Shown here one piece after another: positions 1-8,785 of a DNA stretch of 64,000 nt. Origin of the DNA: Planctomycetia bacterium. Lineage in GTDB: Bacteria > Planctomycetota > Phycisphaerae > UBA1845 > UTPLA1. How positions within the stretch are numbered: the first letter of the stretch is position 1; every line of letters begins with the position of its first letter. The stretch covers positions 1,798,001 through 1,862,000 of the forward strand of contig JABTTW010000001.1 of NCBI GenBank assembly GCA_015075745.1, in the 5' to 3' direction. The notes under the pieces were generated by a model. That model was not told where the DNA came from. It searched no databases and was given only the letters and a program-made list of their open reading frames with translations. The translations under genes and the position numbers were made by a program.

Positions 1-345
1 GCGAACGATCTCCCATGCGTAGGGATCGAGGATCGGCTTTCCCTGTCCCGGCGGAAGGGTGATGTCGTACTCCAGCGTCCCGTCGGAGCGGAATTCGATT
101 TCTTCCGTGGCGACGCCCTCCTTACGTTGATGGAGCGATGCGTTGCTCACATCCAGCGCCCGCCAGCGACCCACGAGCGCTGCCGCAAGCTCCTCGTCAC
201 TCATCTTCTTTCGTGTGAGAACGACGAGCAATATCACGCCCACGGTGACCGCGGCAACACCGATGAAAAGCGAGAGCTTCCGTCTTTTCGCGGTGGGCGA
301 CGTTGTTTCAGCAGGAAGAATCGGGGAAGGGTCTGTTTCTGTCAT
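1..345 (-). CDS. Membrane-anchored hypothetical protein (N-terminal part, runs off the window)
   Basis: The minus strand is open from an ATG at 345 to the window edge, giving 115 residues with no stop. After a short proline- and threonine-rich cytoplasmic start comes a basic KRRK stretch and one clear membrane helix (about residues 24-43, rich in V, I and L), then a hydrophilic, presumably extracytoplasmic part. That part reads like a small beta-rich lipocalin-type or DUF-type domain (it includes LVGRWRALD and EIEFRSDGTLEYDI), a pattern common in proteins that begin 'a G.W ... F..DGT..Y'. The family was not identified with certainty and the C-terminus is not visible. Codon use agrees with its neighbours. 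Confidence 0.7.
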   Translation of the reverse strand, partial: MTETDPSPILPAETTSPTAKRRKLSLFIGVAAVTVGVILLVVLTRKKMSDEELAAALVGRWRALDVSNASLHQRKEGVATEEIEFRSDGTLEYDITLPPGQGKPILDPYAWEIVR

Positions 346-566
346 GACAAGCTTGGGCCGTTCTTTCGTCGAGCGGATTGTACAACAGCGGGCCGGGCGA
401 ACAATTAACCAAATGATTACAAATCTGTCATTCTCTTGAGCCGCCGGGTCAATTCGCGCCGCCGCGATACGCGGCTTCCCCGTGTCCAAAAGTCAATTGA
501 GCGGATCGAAGAGGCGAAAATCGCCGTGCCGGCCCCTAACCGGTCGTCATGAAGTCAGCCGCGCCG

Positions 567-1466
567 CTAGTCGGCGACGGCGCACTCGCGAGCCACAAGT
601 TCGCGATACAGGCCGCCGATTCTCTTGGATATCTCCCCCACCGCGCCGTCGCCGACCATGTGCTTCTCAATCGACGTGACCGGCATGACTTCCAGCACCG
701 TCCCGGTCAGAAAGACTTCATGGGCCTCCATGAGCATGTTGATATCGATTGGAGTTTCCTCAACCTGAATGTCATTGGCATGGCACACCTCGATGATCGA
801 CGCCCGGACAACGCCCGGCAGGACCGGCGTGTCGACCGGCGGTGTCAACACCTTGTCGCCCATGACGACGAAGACATTGCAGATCGACCCCTCGGCCAGC
901 CTGTTCTCCGTGGTGAACCACAGCGCTTCCTGGCATTGCCGATCGGCGGCATCCTTCATCGCCAATAGCCGCGGCAGGTAGGCCAGCGTCTTGTGACCGG
1001 CGAGCGGATCGTGGCGGTTCTGCTTGTAGGGGCTGATGCACACCCGCATCCCGCGCGCATAGAGCTGTTCGGGATACGACTGCACCGGCGACGCAGTCAC
1101 CAGCACGGTGGGCGGCGCGCGATGCTCGGGATTCTGCCCCGGTCGCGGAATGTCGCCCGGCGTCATGACCAGCCTCAGCCGAGCATCCTTGAGTTCGTTC
1201 GCCGTCAGGACATCCGCAATACCCCGCCGCAGATCGTCGGTCGCCGAAGGCACCGCGGCCTCCATCGCCGCGGGCATCTGAATCTCCAGCGTGGACGCGG
1301 AGTGCATGAGCCGCAGCAGATGAGCGTCGAGACGCATCACCTTGCCGCCGTAGGCGCGCATGGTTTCAAACAGACCGGCCGCATGGGTGAAGCCGGCGTC
1401 GAAGACCGACACCCGAGCCTCGGAGGCCGGCACGATTTTGCCATTGAGAAAAACGAAATCAGGCAT
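567..1466 (-). CDS. pabC: Class IV aminotransferase fold PLP enzyme, probable aminodeoxychorismate lyase
   Basis: The 299-residue protein has the fold-type IV PLP layout of PabC, branched-chain aminotransferases and D-amino-acid transaminases. It begins PDFVFLNGKIVPASEARVSVFDAGF, has the Schiff-base lysine in the segment AGHKTLAYLPRLLA (about K159), and the cofactor-binding glutamate in RLAEGSICNVF. It lies 90 bases downstream of pabB on the same strand, so lysis of aminodeoxychorismate to p-aminobenzoate plus pyruvate is the likeliest role; sequence alone does not rule out an amino-acid transaminase. The frame is open back to 1511, but the ATG at 1466 gives the family's usual N-terminus. No strong ribosome binding site was seen before either start. 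Confidence 0.8.
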   Translation of the reverse strand: MPDFVFLNGKIVPASEARVSVFDAGFTHAAGLFETMRAYGGKVMRLDAHLLRLMHSASTLEIQMPAAMEAAVPSATDDLRRGIADVLTANELKDARLRLVMTPGDIPRPGQNPEHRAPPTVLVTASPVQSYPEQLYARGMRVCISPYKQNRHDPLAGHKTLAYLPRLLAMKDAADRQCQEALWFTTENRLAEGSICNVFVVMGDKVLTPPVDTPVLPGVVRASIIEVCHANDIQVEETPIDINMLMEAHEVFLTGTVLEVMPVTSIEKHMVGDGAVGEISKRIGGLYRELVARECAVAD

Positions 1467-1556
1467 TGTGTTCCCGTGCGGTATTGAAGAGCAGAAGGAG
1501 GCAAAAATCAAAAAACGCTCGCGGGCTCGCCACCCTGCGATGAATGTGCAGTCGCC

Positions 1557-3014
1557 TTACACATGAATGACGGTGCTGGGTTCATCATCGACCGCCGGCT
1601 CCGAATCGGCGCCCAGGGCCTTGAGCATCCCGGCGGCCTTCGCGGCCAGCTCGCGAAACTCGTCCTCGGGATCAGAGTCGGAAACGATGCCGCTGCCGAC
1701 ATGAAATCGGGCGCGCCCGCCGGCGACCGTCATCGTGCGAATCGCCAGATTGAGCTGCATATTGCCGTCCAGGCCGATGTAGCCGATTGCCCCGCAATAG
1801 GCCCCGCGAGGATGTGGCTCCATCTCGCTGATGATCTGCATCGCCCGGACCTTCGGCGCGCCGGTCACCGAGCCCCCGGGAAACGCCGCCCGAAGAAGAT
1901 CGATCGCGTCCATGTCGGCGCGGAGCGTGCCGGTGATGCTCGCCGTCCGATGGAGAACGGTGGGGTGCACTTCAATGCAGCCCTCCTCCAGGACACGCAC
2001 GCTCCCGTAGTCGCAAACACGCCCGAGATCATTCCTCTCCAGATCGATGATCATGTTGAGCTCGGCGCGATCCTTCTGGCTCACGGCCAGTTCAGCCGCC
2101 GCCGCATCGTCTTCGGCCTCCGTCCGGCCGCGCGGACGTGTCCCCTTGATCGGCCGCGTCGTGACACGCCGGCCGAGCAGACTGAGAAACAACTCCGGCG
2201 AAGATGAAATCACCGCCGACGGATACGGGCCGTTGGGCGTCTCAGGAACCTGAATATACGCGGCGTAGATCGCCGGATTCACATCGCAGAGGCTCTGGTA
2301 AACGTCGATGGGATCAGCGGCAATCTGAGCTTCAAACATGCGGGCGAGATTGACCTGAAAGACATCTCCATCGCGGATGTAGTCCAGGGCCCTTTGCACC
2401 TTGCCAAGATAGCTCTCCCGCGAATAGGCCCACGTCCCACCGGACCGCACGCGCATCGCAGCGGACGAAGCCTCGGAGTTCGCCGAGACCACGACGCGCA
2501 ATACTTCGCCCATGCGCTCTTTCGCGCTCGGGCGCTTCTCAACGGCCAACTCCGGCGGAAGCTCGACCGCCGCCGCAAACCACTGATCGCGAAGCCGATC
2601 GTGAATCAGCGCGGCATCAAACAGGCACCACTTCCATTCCGGCAGCGGTCCGGTCTCGCCGCTCGCTCGCGCCGCCGTCGGCTCGGCATAACGACCCGCC
2701 TCGTATGCGAGGTATCCGATCCACCCACCGATAAACGGCAGCTCCGAACCGGACTCCAAATTCGCCCACGGACCGGAGACGGTCCGCAATTGATCGAATG
2801 GGTCGCTTTGCCCACCGGGCTGCCCGACCATCACGCGAGCGGGAGACCATGCGTAGATCGAGTACCGGCCGAAGGTCTTGCTATGGGCGACGGACTCGAG
2901 CATCACCGCATGCGGCAAACGACCGACAACACGGCGCAGCGCCGCCAGGTTACCGGGCTGCGGGATGGGCTGGATCAACGATTGGATGGCGGCGTCGCGG
3001 CGGCCGTTTGGCAT
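1557..3014 (-). CDS. pabB: Aminodeoxychorismate synthase component I
   Basis: The 485-residue protein belongs to the chorismate-utilising family (TrpE/PabB/MenF). The C-terminal catalytic half carries PIKGTRPRGRT (K290), the block ELNMIIDLERNDLGRVC, the PGGSVTGAPKVRAM motif and the late GAYCGAIGYIG and VGSGIVSDSDPEDEF blocks. The lysine in PIKGT distinguishes PabB (which forms a covalent intermediate through this lysine) from TrpE, which has PIAGT, so the enzyme most likely makes 4-amino-4-deoxychorismate from chorismate for folate synthesis. It is followed by pabC on the same strand. The glutaminase partner PabA is not in the window and may be shared with tryptophan synthesis elsewhere. Length is close to the family norm. 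Confidence 0.92.
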   Translation of the reverse strand: MPNGRRDAAIQSLIQPIPQPGNLAALRRVVGRLPHAVMLESVAHSKTFGRYSIYAWSPARVMVGQPGGQSDPFDQLRTVSGPWANLESGSELPFIGGWIGYLAYEAGRYAEPTAARASGETGPLPEWKWCLFDAALIHDRLRDQWFAAAVELPPELAVEKRPSAKERMGEVLRVVVSANSEASSAAMRVRSGGTWAYSRESYLGKVQRALDYIRDGDVFQVNLARMFEAQIAADPIDVYQSLCDVNPAIYAAYIQVPETPNGPYPSAVISSSPELFLSLLGRRVTTRPIKGTRPRGRTEAEDDAAAAELAVSQKDRAELNMIIDLERNDLGRVCDYGSVRVLEEGCIEVHPTVLHRTASITGTLRADMDAIDLLRAAFPGGSVTGAPKVRAMQIISEMEPHPRGAYCGAIGYIGLDGNMQLNLAIRTMTVAGGRARFHVGSGIVSDSDPEDEFRELAAKAAGMLKALGADSEPAVDDEPSTVIHV

Positions 3015-3199
3015 AAGCCGAGTAGTATAGCGGGATTATCGGCGGATCAGCCACGACTTATCCGATATATGCCTACGCGCCGAATCGGACTCGGTCGGCA
3101 CCACGGACGATGCCCGGTTTCGCCTTGAGAGAGCCGGTTCTGGTTGTATAATCTGATGAAGGGTGCAATCCGGGGGCGGCAAGTACAAAGGTACGACCC

Positions 3200-3715
3200 A
3201 TGAAGGCCATGCCACGCGAGGACAGTGCAGTTGCGGTGTCGCGCCAGTCGCCACAGACAGCGCTTTGGATCATCGCCATCCTGCTTTCGATCATTGCCAC
3301 CGCGCTGATCGTCCGCAGCCCCGGACCGTTCGCGGCCCAGCCGGCCTTCGGCGACGCCCCAATGGTCGGCGCCCGCGGCATCTTCGCCTTCACCGGTCAA
3401 CTGGATAAGAACAGCTACGGCCTGTTCATGATGGACGTCGATGCCCGAACAGTGTGGTGCTACCAGTACCTGCCGGCCACGCGAAAGATGAAGCTCGTCG
3501 CGGCAAGGTCGTTTGACTATGACCGCTACCTGAAGGACTACAATAACGACGTCCCGACGTACCAGGAAGTCATCGGCCTCGTCAATGACGAGCGCCGCAT
3601 TGCAGAGCGCAATGAACGTGGGGGAACCGCCGATTCCGAAGACGCCCTGAGCATCAGCGTGCCGGGCATGCCGTCGTCGGGTGGAGCGGCAAGCGGTAAG
3701 AAGGACTCGAAATAG
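3200..3715 (+). CDS. Small membrane-anchored hypothetical protein
   Basis: The 171-residue protein has a short cytoplasmic N-terminus, one membrane helix (about residues 20-39, ALWIIAILLSIIATALIV) and a periplasmic or exported part. The exported part holds a segment resembling a small beta domain (GARGIFAFTGQLDKNSYGLF then MMDVDARTVWCYQYLP) and ends in a Gly/Ser/Lys-rich tail. Such proteins, with a 'GLFMVDV...TIWCY' pattern, occur next to housekeeping genes in planctomycete genomes as far as I recall, but no function is known to me. It is divergent from pabB with 185 bases between them. AAAGG lies 8 bases before the ATG and supports the start. Confidence 0.72.
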   Translation: MKAMPREDSAVAVSRQSPQTALWIIAILLSIIATALIVRSPGPFAAQPAFGDAPMVGARGIFAFTGQLDKNSYGLFMMDVDARTVWCYQYLPATRKMKLVAARSFDYDRYLKDYNNDVPTYQEVIGLVNDERRIAERNERGGTADSEDALSISVPGMPSSGGAASGKKDSK

Positions 3716-3755
3716 GGATCGGAGCATTCCGCCCGCCGAATGAACGGCTCGGCTT

Positions 3756-3775
3756 GTCGGCCACACACGGCCGAC
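3756..3775. terminator. Stem-loop downstream of the small membrane protein
   Basis: The arms GTCGGCC and GGCCGAC form a perfect 7-bp stem around an ACACAC loop, 40 bases after the stop at 3715 and about 110 bases before the next start. There is no run of T after it, so it may be a rho-dependent stop, an RNA stability element or a leader structure for the next gene. Confidence 0.35.
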
Positions 3776-3887
3776 GACTGAGGTCCGGCATTTGACTGGA
3801 TCGCGCCGAACGGCGTGGCAAGTCGAATTCGGCGGGTTGTAACGGGTGGGTTATCCAAGCCGGCGCCAAGCCTGGGAATTAAACATC

Positions 3888-5216
3888 ATGGCCAACGAAT
3901 TCTACACATTCGAGGAAGCCTGCAAACATCTGGATAAGACCGAGGCCGAAGTTCGGTCCCTCGTCGCCGAAGGTCGCCTGCACGAGCTGCGCGACGGCGG
4001 CAAGGTCTTCTTCCGTCAGGACGAAGTCAATCAGATCGGCGCCAAGGAAGGCAGCAGCATCGTCGATCTCGATGCCGCCGAAGCCATGGACGCCGGCGGC
4101 GAAGACGTCGCATCATTTGCCGACGCGCTCTCTAGCCTGAAGGATGAGTCCTCCAGCATGGGCATTCTCGATCAAACCCCGCAGCCGGCGCCGGAAGAAT
4201 TGGCGCTGGACGGCGCCGAACCCGCGGCCGAAGAGGCCGAGGCCGATTCTTCGCTCGGTACTTCGAACTTTCGGCTGGTGGACGACGAGGCGGATGCTTC
4301 GCCTGTCGTCGAATTGACCGCCGACAGTTTCCCGGAACATCTTCCCGCCGCGGAGAAGCCGCAGGCCCTGGAGGCAGACGAACTCACCAGCGAAATCGAC
4401 CTCTTCCCGTCCGGTGAAGATTCCTCCGCGGGCATGTCGCCGCTCGGCGGCATCTCGCCCGACATTGAGCTCTCGCCCTCCATGGAAGGAGAGGCGGTGG
4501 ACATCGAAGTGCCCGATCTGGGTCTCTCCGGATCGAGCATCATCAGCCTGGAACCGACCGCCGAGGAAGAAGCAGCCCCCGTCAAGAAAGAGCCGCCCGC
4601 CGCCCCTGCCGGAACCGGCAAGACCGGAATCAGCGTCTTCGATGATGACGAACTCCAGATCGACGCCGACCCTATGGGTGAGACCCGAATCTCCGGCGGC
4701 ATCGATGAACTGGAAACCGTCGGCAGCGGAAGCGGCCTGCTGGACATCACTCAGGAAAGCGACGACACCAGCCTGGGCGCCGCGCTCCTCGACGTCATCA
4801 GCCCAACCGAAGCGGCCGATACTGAAACGGAAGATGCCATCGACGGCGAACCGGAAATCATTTCCGCCGAGGCCGAAGAGACGGTCGAGGACAGCGAGGG
4901 AATTGTCGCCGTCGATGATGCGGAGCCTGAGTTTGCCGGAGCCGCCATGGCGGGATCGGCCGTCGCCGTCGCAGCACCCAGAGCCGCGGCCCGCGTCGGC
5001 GAGATGGTCGGCGCCGTGCCGATGAACATCACCCTGATCCTCGGGCTGATCTGCATGTCACTGATCGGCCTGGCTGCCGCGAGCCAGATTCAGGGTGTGT
5101 GGCCGTCGTTCCTCAATCCGATCGCCAGTGACGTCATTCACTACAGCGTCTTCGGTGGGCTCGGCGCCGCCGTTCTCGGTGTCGGCATCTGGGGAATTCT
5201 CGCCGGACGCAAGTAA
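3888..5216 (+). CDS. HTH (excisionase-like) protein with acidic linker and C-terminal membrane anchor
   Basis: The 442-residue protein has three parts. Residues 4-50 (EFYTFEEACKHLDKTEAEVR, then a segment with GRLHELRDGGKVFFR) match the small winged helix-turn-helix of excisionase/MerR-type DNA-binding domains. A long acidic low-complexity region of about 300 residues (rich in E, D, A, S) follows. The end carries two hydrophobic helices (about 385-410 and 420-440), the last finishing in AGRK. The ATG at 3888 starts the HTH directly; an upstream in-frame ATG at 3846 would add 14 unrelated residues. The combination suggests a DNA-binding or protein-binding head tethered to the membrane by a disordered tether. 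The target is unknown. The next gene is convergent, 30 bases away. Confidence 0.72.
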   Translation: MANEFYTFEEACKHLDKTEAEVRSLVAEGRLHELRDGGKVFFRQDEVNQIGAKEGSSIVDLDAAEAMDAGGEDVASFADALSSLKDESSSMGILDQTPQPAPEELALDGAEPAAEEAEADSSLGTSNFRLVDDEADASPVVELTADSFPEHLPAAEKPQALEADELTSEIDLFPSGEDSSAGMSPLGGISPDIELSPSMEGEAVDIEVPDLGLSGSSIISLEPTAEEEAAPVKKEPPAAPAGTGKTGISVFDDDELQIDADPMGETRISGGIDELETVGSGSGLLDITQESDDTSLGAALLDVISPTEAADTETEDAIDGEPEIISAEAEETVEDSEGIVAVDDAEPEFAGAAMAGSAVAVAAPRAAARVGEMVGAVPMNITLILGLICMSLIGLAAASQIQGVWPSFLNPIASDVIHYSVFGGLGAAVLGVGIWGILAGRK

Positions 5217-5246
5217 GCATTCCATCCATCGAAATCGTGGACGGCG

Positions 5247-6866
5247 TCAGGGGCGGTGCCACTCGCTGCATCCGCCGCACAGCGGCATCTCGGCGATCTT
5301 CTGCGACCGTACGCATTCGAGTCTTGACGAATGCCACGCATCCGACAGGCTCATTTCCGGCAGCCTCCCCGTGGTCTGCAACCCGCGATAATCCTGATCG
5401 CACGTCGTTACGCTTCCATCAGCGAGGATCATCATGCGGCTCAAAGTCTGCCGGCAGATGCCGCGCGCCGGCGGCGTCGTCCGCGTCACCGCCCTCGCCG
5501 TCCGCTGACCAGCGTAGTCGCTGTGACCGATGATGAGCGACATTCCCAGTCGCCGCTGCCACTTGTCGAAGAACTCCTCCATCTCGTGCACGTTCTCGAT
5601 GCACTTGGTAAACGACGGCACCACCAGCGGCCGTGCCCGATTCGCCCGGATGCGCCGCTCCAGCCATCGCTCCAGTCGGGCCATAACCTCAGTAAACTTG
5701 TCCGCGCCGTGCATGACCTGATACGTTTGCTGCGTGGTCGCATCGAGCGGCAGCTCAATCACATCGACCGGCGTCTCGAACAGCGCATCCTCCGCATCGG
5801 CGCTCTCGACGCGCGCGTAGGTTCTCACCGCCAGCGCCGCCGCCCTCGGCCGCAGCATCCGGCAAACCTCCGAAAAGCTCGGATGTACGAGAGGATCACC
5901 AAAACCGGCCAACACAACGCGAACGTCATCGCGGTCGCCGATTGCATCGACGATTGCCCGGATGACGTCGAGCTTGATGGGACCGCGCCGGCCGACGGCA
6001 TCGCCGCTCGGGCGCGCGATCGAATCGCCCGGTAACGACGCATCGGTTGTCAGCTCGATTTCTATTTCCGCGGGAAATGGCAAAACCTCGGAAGCCGCCT
6101 GTTCGCAGAGGTACCGGCCGATCCGCTCGGCGCTCCACTCTTCCGCGCCGGCGGCGATAAGCGCGCCGACGCGCTCAACCCCCCGCGAAGTGTCGCATAG
6201 CAGCCTTCCGCCTGCCTCGATCACCGCGGCCGGCGCGCGATAGCACGCGTCCTTGCCCGTCAAATCGGCAACCGGTCGATCGGGATTGTACGCCAACAGC
6301 AATCCGACCGGCTCATTCGCCAGCGCAATCTCTGCAATCAGACTGCGTCCGAGGATGATTGGTGCGAGGCCCGGCGGCGCTTGCGCAAAAGTCAGGTTCA
6401 TCTCGTGCCCAAGTTTCTCGTAGTGCTCGATCATCGCGTCGATCAACTGGGCATCCACCAGCGCCGCCGCACCGGGAACGCAAACCACCGCATCGGCCTC
6501 GTGTTTCTGGGCCAGCGCCGCCAGCACGGGCAGGTTTATGTCCTCATCAAAAACCGAGAGTGAGCCGACCCCGCCTCGCCACCCATCGACGCCCCACCAT
6601 CGCCCCGCACGCACCAATTCCTGAAAAGGGCCCGCCTGCAACTGAGCCGTCTCAAGCTGAACACCTAATCCTTCAACAAGCGCCTGAACGCCCCGCGCGT
6701 CCTCCGGCGATGCCACGACGAACACCTCATCAATTCGGCGCGCTGCCTTCACCCGCGACAAACATCGCCGAAGCACCGGCACGCCCGCGATCGGCTCGGC
6801 GAGTCGGCTTCGCGTGCCCAATGGCGACTGACGAAGATCAGCGATCACCGCCGCGATGAACTTCAT
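5247..6866 (-). CDS. Nucleotidyltransferase-like / degenerate radical-SAM / SPASM protein
   Basis: The 539-residue protein has an N-terminal domain resembling the SpsF/KdsB cytidylyltransferase fold (about 1-250, with a degenerate sugar-nucleotide motif LGTRSRLAEPIAGVPVLRR). The middle (about 265-450) reads like a radical-SAM TIM barrel: it begins IEIELTT, has GFGDPLVHPSF where radical-SAM proteins have GGEPLLHPxF, and continues with the usual helices. The CxxxCxxC iron-sulphur site is absent; the aligned positions are A276, G280 and I283. A SPASM-type C-terminus keeps cysteines C471, C489, C530 and C533. The start overlaps the stop of the Maf gene upstream by 4 bases (ATGA), so the two are probably translated together, pointing to surface glycan work. 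Its activity cannot be the classic radical-SAM one unless SAM and the cluster bind differently. Confidence 0.75.
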   Translation of the reverse strand: MKFIAAVIADLRQSPLGTRSRLAEPIAGVPVLRRCLSRVKAARRIDEVFVVASPEDARGVQALVEGLGVQLETAQLQAGPFQELVRAGRWWGVDGWRGGVGSLSVFDEDINLPVLAALAQKHEADAVVCVPGAAALVDAQLIDAMIEHYEKLGHEMNLTFAQAPPGLAPIILGRSLIAEIALANEPVGLLLAYNPDRPVADLTGKDACYRAPAAVIEAGGRLLCDTSRGVERVGALIAAGAEEWSAERIGRYLCEQAASEVLPFPAEIEIELTTDASLPGDSIARPSGDAVGRRGPIKLDVIRAIVDAIGDRDDVRVVLAGFGDPLVHPSFSEVCRMLRPRAAALAVRTYARVESADAEDALFETPVDVIELPLDATTQQTYQVMHGADKFTEVMARLERWLERRIRANRARPLVVPSFTKCIENVHEMEEFFDKWQRRLGMSLIIGHSDYAGQRTARAVTRTTPPARGICRQTLSRMMILADGSVTTCDQDYRGLQTTGRLPEMSLSDAWHSSRLECVRSQKIAEMPLCGGCSEWHRP

Positions 6867-8785
6867 GTCGCCCCTCCGATCGCCTCGTCAAACCTCACGA
6901 CGGACTCCCGAAGAATCCGCTCAAGCAGCGCACAGCCGGATATCAGGTTGTCCATGAACTGCATGTCGCGCGACAACTGCCGCTCGCCCCGATCGCGCAT
7001 CGCCTGCGTCAACGCCGCCAGCTTGTGATCCGCGGCGATCTTCTGCAACTCGCCGAGCTGAGAAACCTCCCGAACCATCTGAAAGATCAGCTCGTGCCGC
7101 TGAACCAGCGTCCGCAGCTCGTCCACGCGCACCAGCCGCGCATTAAAGGCCGCCGGATCGCCCAGCAGTCCCTTCATCTCCAGCAGCAACCCGCGCGTCT
7201 CTTCGCAAAGCTCCTTAAACCTCGCCAACTCATCCAGACGTTTCCGCAGCGCCTCCCGCGCCGGCCCTGACTGACCCGCGTCGCGCCAGCGGCTCGCCGC
7301 CACGGCAAATCGACCCGGGTCGATCGCCTCGCGGCAGAACTGCTCGGCGGCCTCCCGAAGCGCCATGACCGCCGCGCCGCGCTTCTGCGCTCCGCCCTCC
7401 GTGGCGTCGATAATCCTGGCACTCGATTTCGCGAAGTCGCGCTCGAACTGCTCCAGATACGTAAACATCTGCTCGTCGGTGTAGATCTCGCGCCCCTCGA
7501 TGTCCTTCACCCGCCTCAGGATGGACCGTTGCCGCGCGATCCGCTCCCACTCCTTCATCTCCAGCGTGCCGAAGCGACCCAGCTCCGGCGTCCACGACCG
7601 GTGCATCGTGACGCCCGGCGCGTAATAGACGTGCCCGGTGAAACCGAGGTCCTGTCCGATGAAGATGATCGGATCGCAGCCCAGCCACTGCGCGAGGTAA
7701 TACGCCAGGTGCATGACCGTGGAGCCCGGCTCCATCGGCGTTCGCCGCGCGATATCCGTGCCGATGCATCGATGGGCAAAGTGGTTTTGCAGCAGAATGA
7801 CTTTCCCCTGCGCCCGGCCCTCGCCCTGGCTCGCAAATGCGTCAATCGCCTGCCACGCCGCCTTTGGCTCGGCCACCAATACGACGTCCTCGGAAATTTC
7901 AAGATTCTGAAAAAACTGCTTGGACATCTCGTTGAAGTCCAGCGAGGTCACGAAGTGCGGCCTGATGCCCCGCTCGAGCAGCGGCCGAAGCGTCGTCTGC
8001 GCCGCGATGATGACCGCCTTGTCGCGCAAATCGGCGAGTTGATCGATGTTGCGCGCCAGCGAGGGACCCGCCGCGACCAAAATCGCCGGACATCCCGCGA
8101 ATCGGTTGCGCAGCAAGTCCGGCGGCGGCGTGGAAACATAGGTCGGCAGGTTGTTGGCGATGTTTCGACACGTAATCTCAGCGTTGCGCACAAGCGTCAC
8201 GAGCGACATCTTGGCGAATGCCGCAAAGTCGAGAATCGCCTGTCGGGCAGCCGTGTGAAAATCGGAATGGTGATCGCGCGAGGCCGGCGGAACCGCGAAG
8301 AGCGTACCGAGCATGAGCAGCACGGAGTATTGCGTCAGCCGATCGTGAAGCGTTGACTTGGCCAGAGTCGTCAGAAAGATAACGCGCCCCGACGAAATAG
8401 CTGACGAAAGGTCGGTGAACTCTAGCGCCGTCTTAAGCGTGACGAGGTCCGGCTCGCTGACCACAACGAGCGCCTCATCGCCGAACGTCGCCCGCAGCGC
8501 GAGCACGTGATACCCCAGCCCCAGCCCGCAAAGCAACAGACACGCGGCCTCCGTTTTCTCCAGATTGCCGCAGAAATCGGCGGCCTCCTTCACCGGGTCA
8601 TAACGGCTGTGAAGGAAAATCGTCCGGCCGTCCTGCGTCGTCACGCTGGCCGTCAGTGCGCCGGATCGGGACGCCGTAACCGCAAGTCTTGCGTCGGGAT
8701 CGATGTCGTCGATTTGCTGCGCCAGTCGCGGATCGTGCCGCCACAGCGCCGCCATGTTGGCGAGAAATGTGCGATTGATGTCCAT
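6863..8785 (-). CDS. Maf/DUF115 family protein (6-hydroxymethylpterin pyrophosphokinase MptE-like)
   Basis: The 640-residue protein matches the motility-accessory-factor family. The central domain contains CPAILVAAGPSLARNIDQL, VIIAAQTTLRPLLERGIRPH, FVTSLDFNEMSKQFF and DPIIFIGQDLGFTGHVYY, which are typical DUF115 blocks. An N-terminal Rossmann-like part (LLLCGLGLGYHVLAL) and a C-terminal helical part (about 470-640) flank it. In other bacteria Maf proteins transfer nonulosonic acids (pseudaminic or legionaminic) to flagellin; that role is inferred by family only, and no flagellar gene is in the window. The ATG at 8785 gives the family-like N-terminus (MDINRTFLANM); upstream codons to 8929 look unlike it. 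The stop overlaps the start of the next gene by 4 bases. Confidence 0.85.
   Translation of the reverse strand: MDINRTFLANMAALWRHDPRLAQQIDDIDPDARLAVTASRSGALTASVTTQDGRTIFLHSRYDPVKEAADFCGNLEKTEAACLLLCGLGLGYHVLALRATFGDEALVVVSEPDLVTLKTALEFTDLSSAISSGRVIFLTTLAKSTLHDRLTQYSVLLMLGTLFAVPPASRDHHSDFHTAARQAILDFAAFAKMSLVTLVRNAEITCRNIANNLPTYVSTPPPDLLRNRFAGCPAILVAAGPSLARNIDQLADLRDKAVIIAAQTTLRPLLERGIRPHFVTSLDFNEMSKQFFQNLEISEDVVLVAEPKAAWQAIDAFASQGEGRAQGKVILLQNHFAHRCIGTDIARRTPMEPGSTVMHLAYYLAQWLGCDPIIFIGQDLGFTGHVYYAPGVTMHRSWTPELGRFGTLEMKEWERIARQRSILRRVKDIEGREIYTDEQMFTYLEQFERDFAKSSARIIDATEGGAQKRGAAVMALREAAEQFCREAIDPGRFAVAASRWRDAGQSGPAREALRKRLDELARFKELCEETRGLLLEMKGLLGDPAAFNARLVRVDELRTLVQRHELIFQMVREVSQLGELQKIAADHKLAALTQAMRDRGERQLSRDMQFMDNLISGCALLERILRESVVRFDEAIGGAT

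Noticed and set aside
127..439. Two overlapping short plus-strand frames near the left edge
   Set aside because: The minus strand carries an uninterrupted frame with a membrane anchor and normal codon use over the same bases.
1557..3014. Anthranilate synthase component I (TrpE)
   Set aside because: The catalytic segment reads PIKGT (PabB type) rather than PIAGT, and the next gene is PabC-like.
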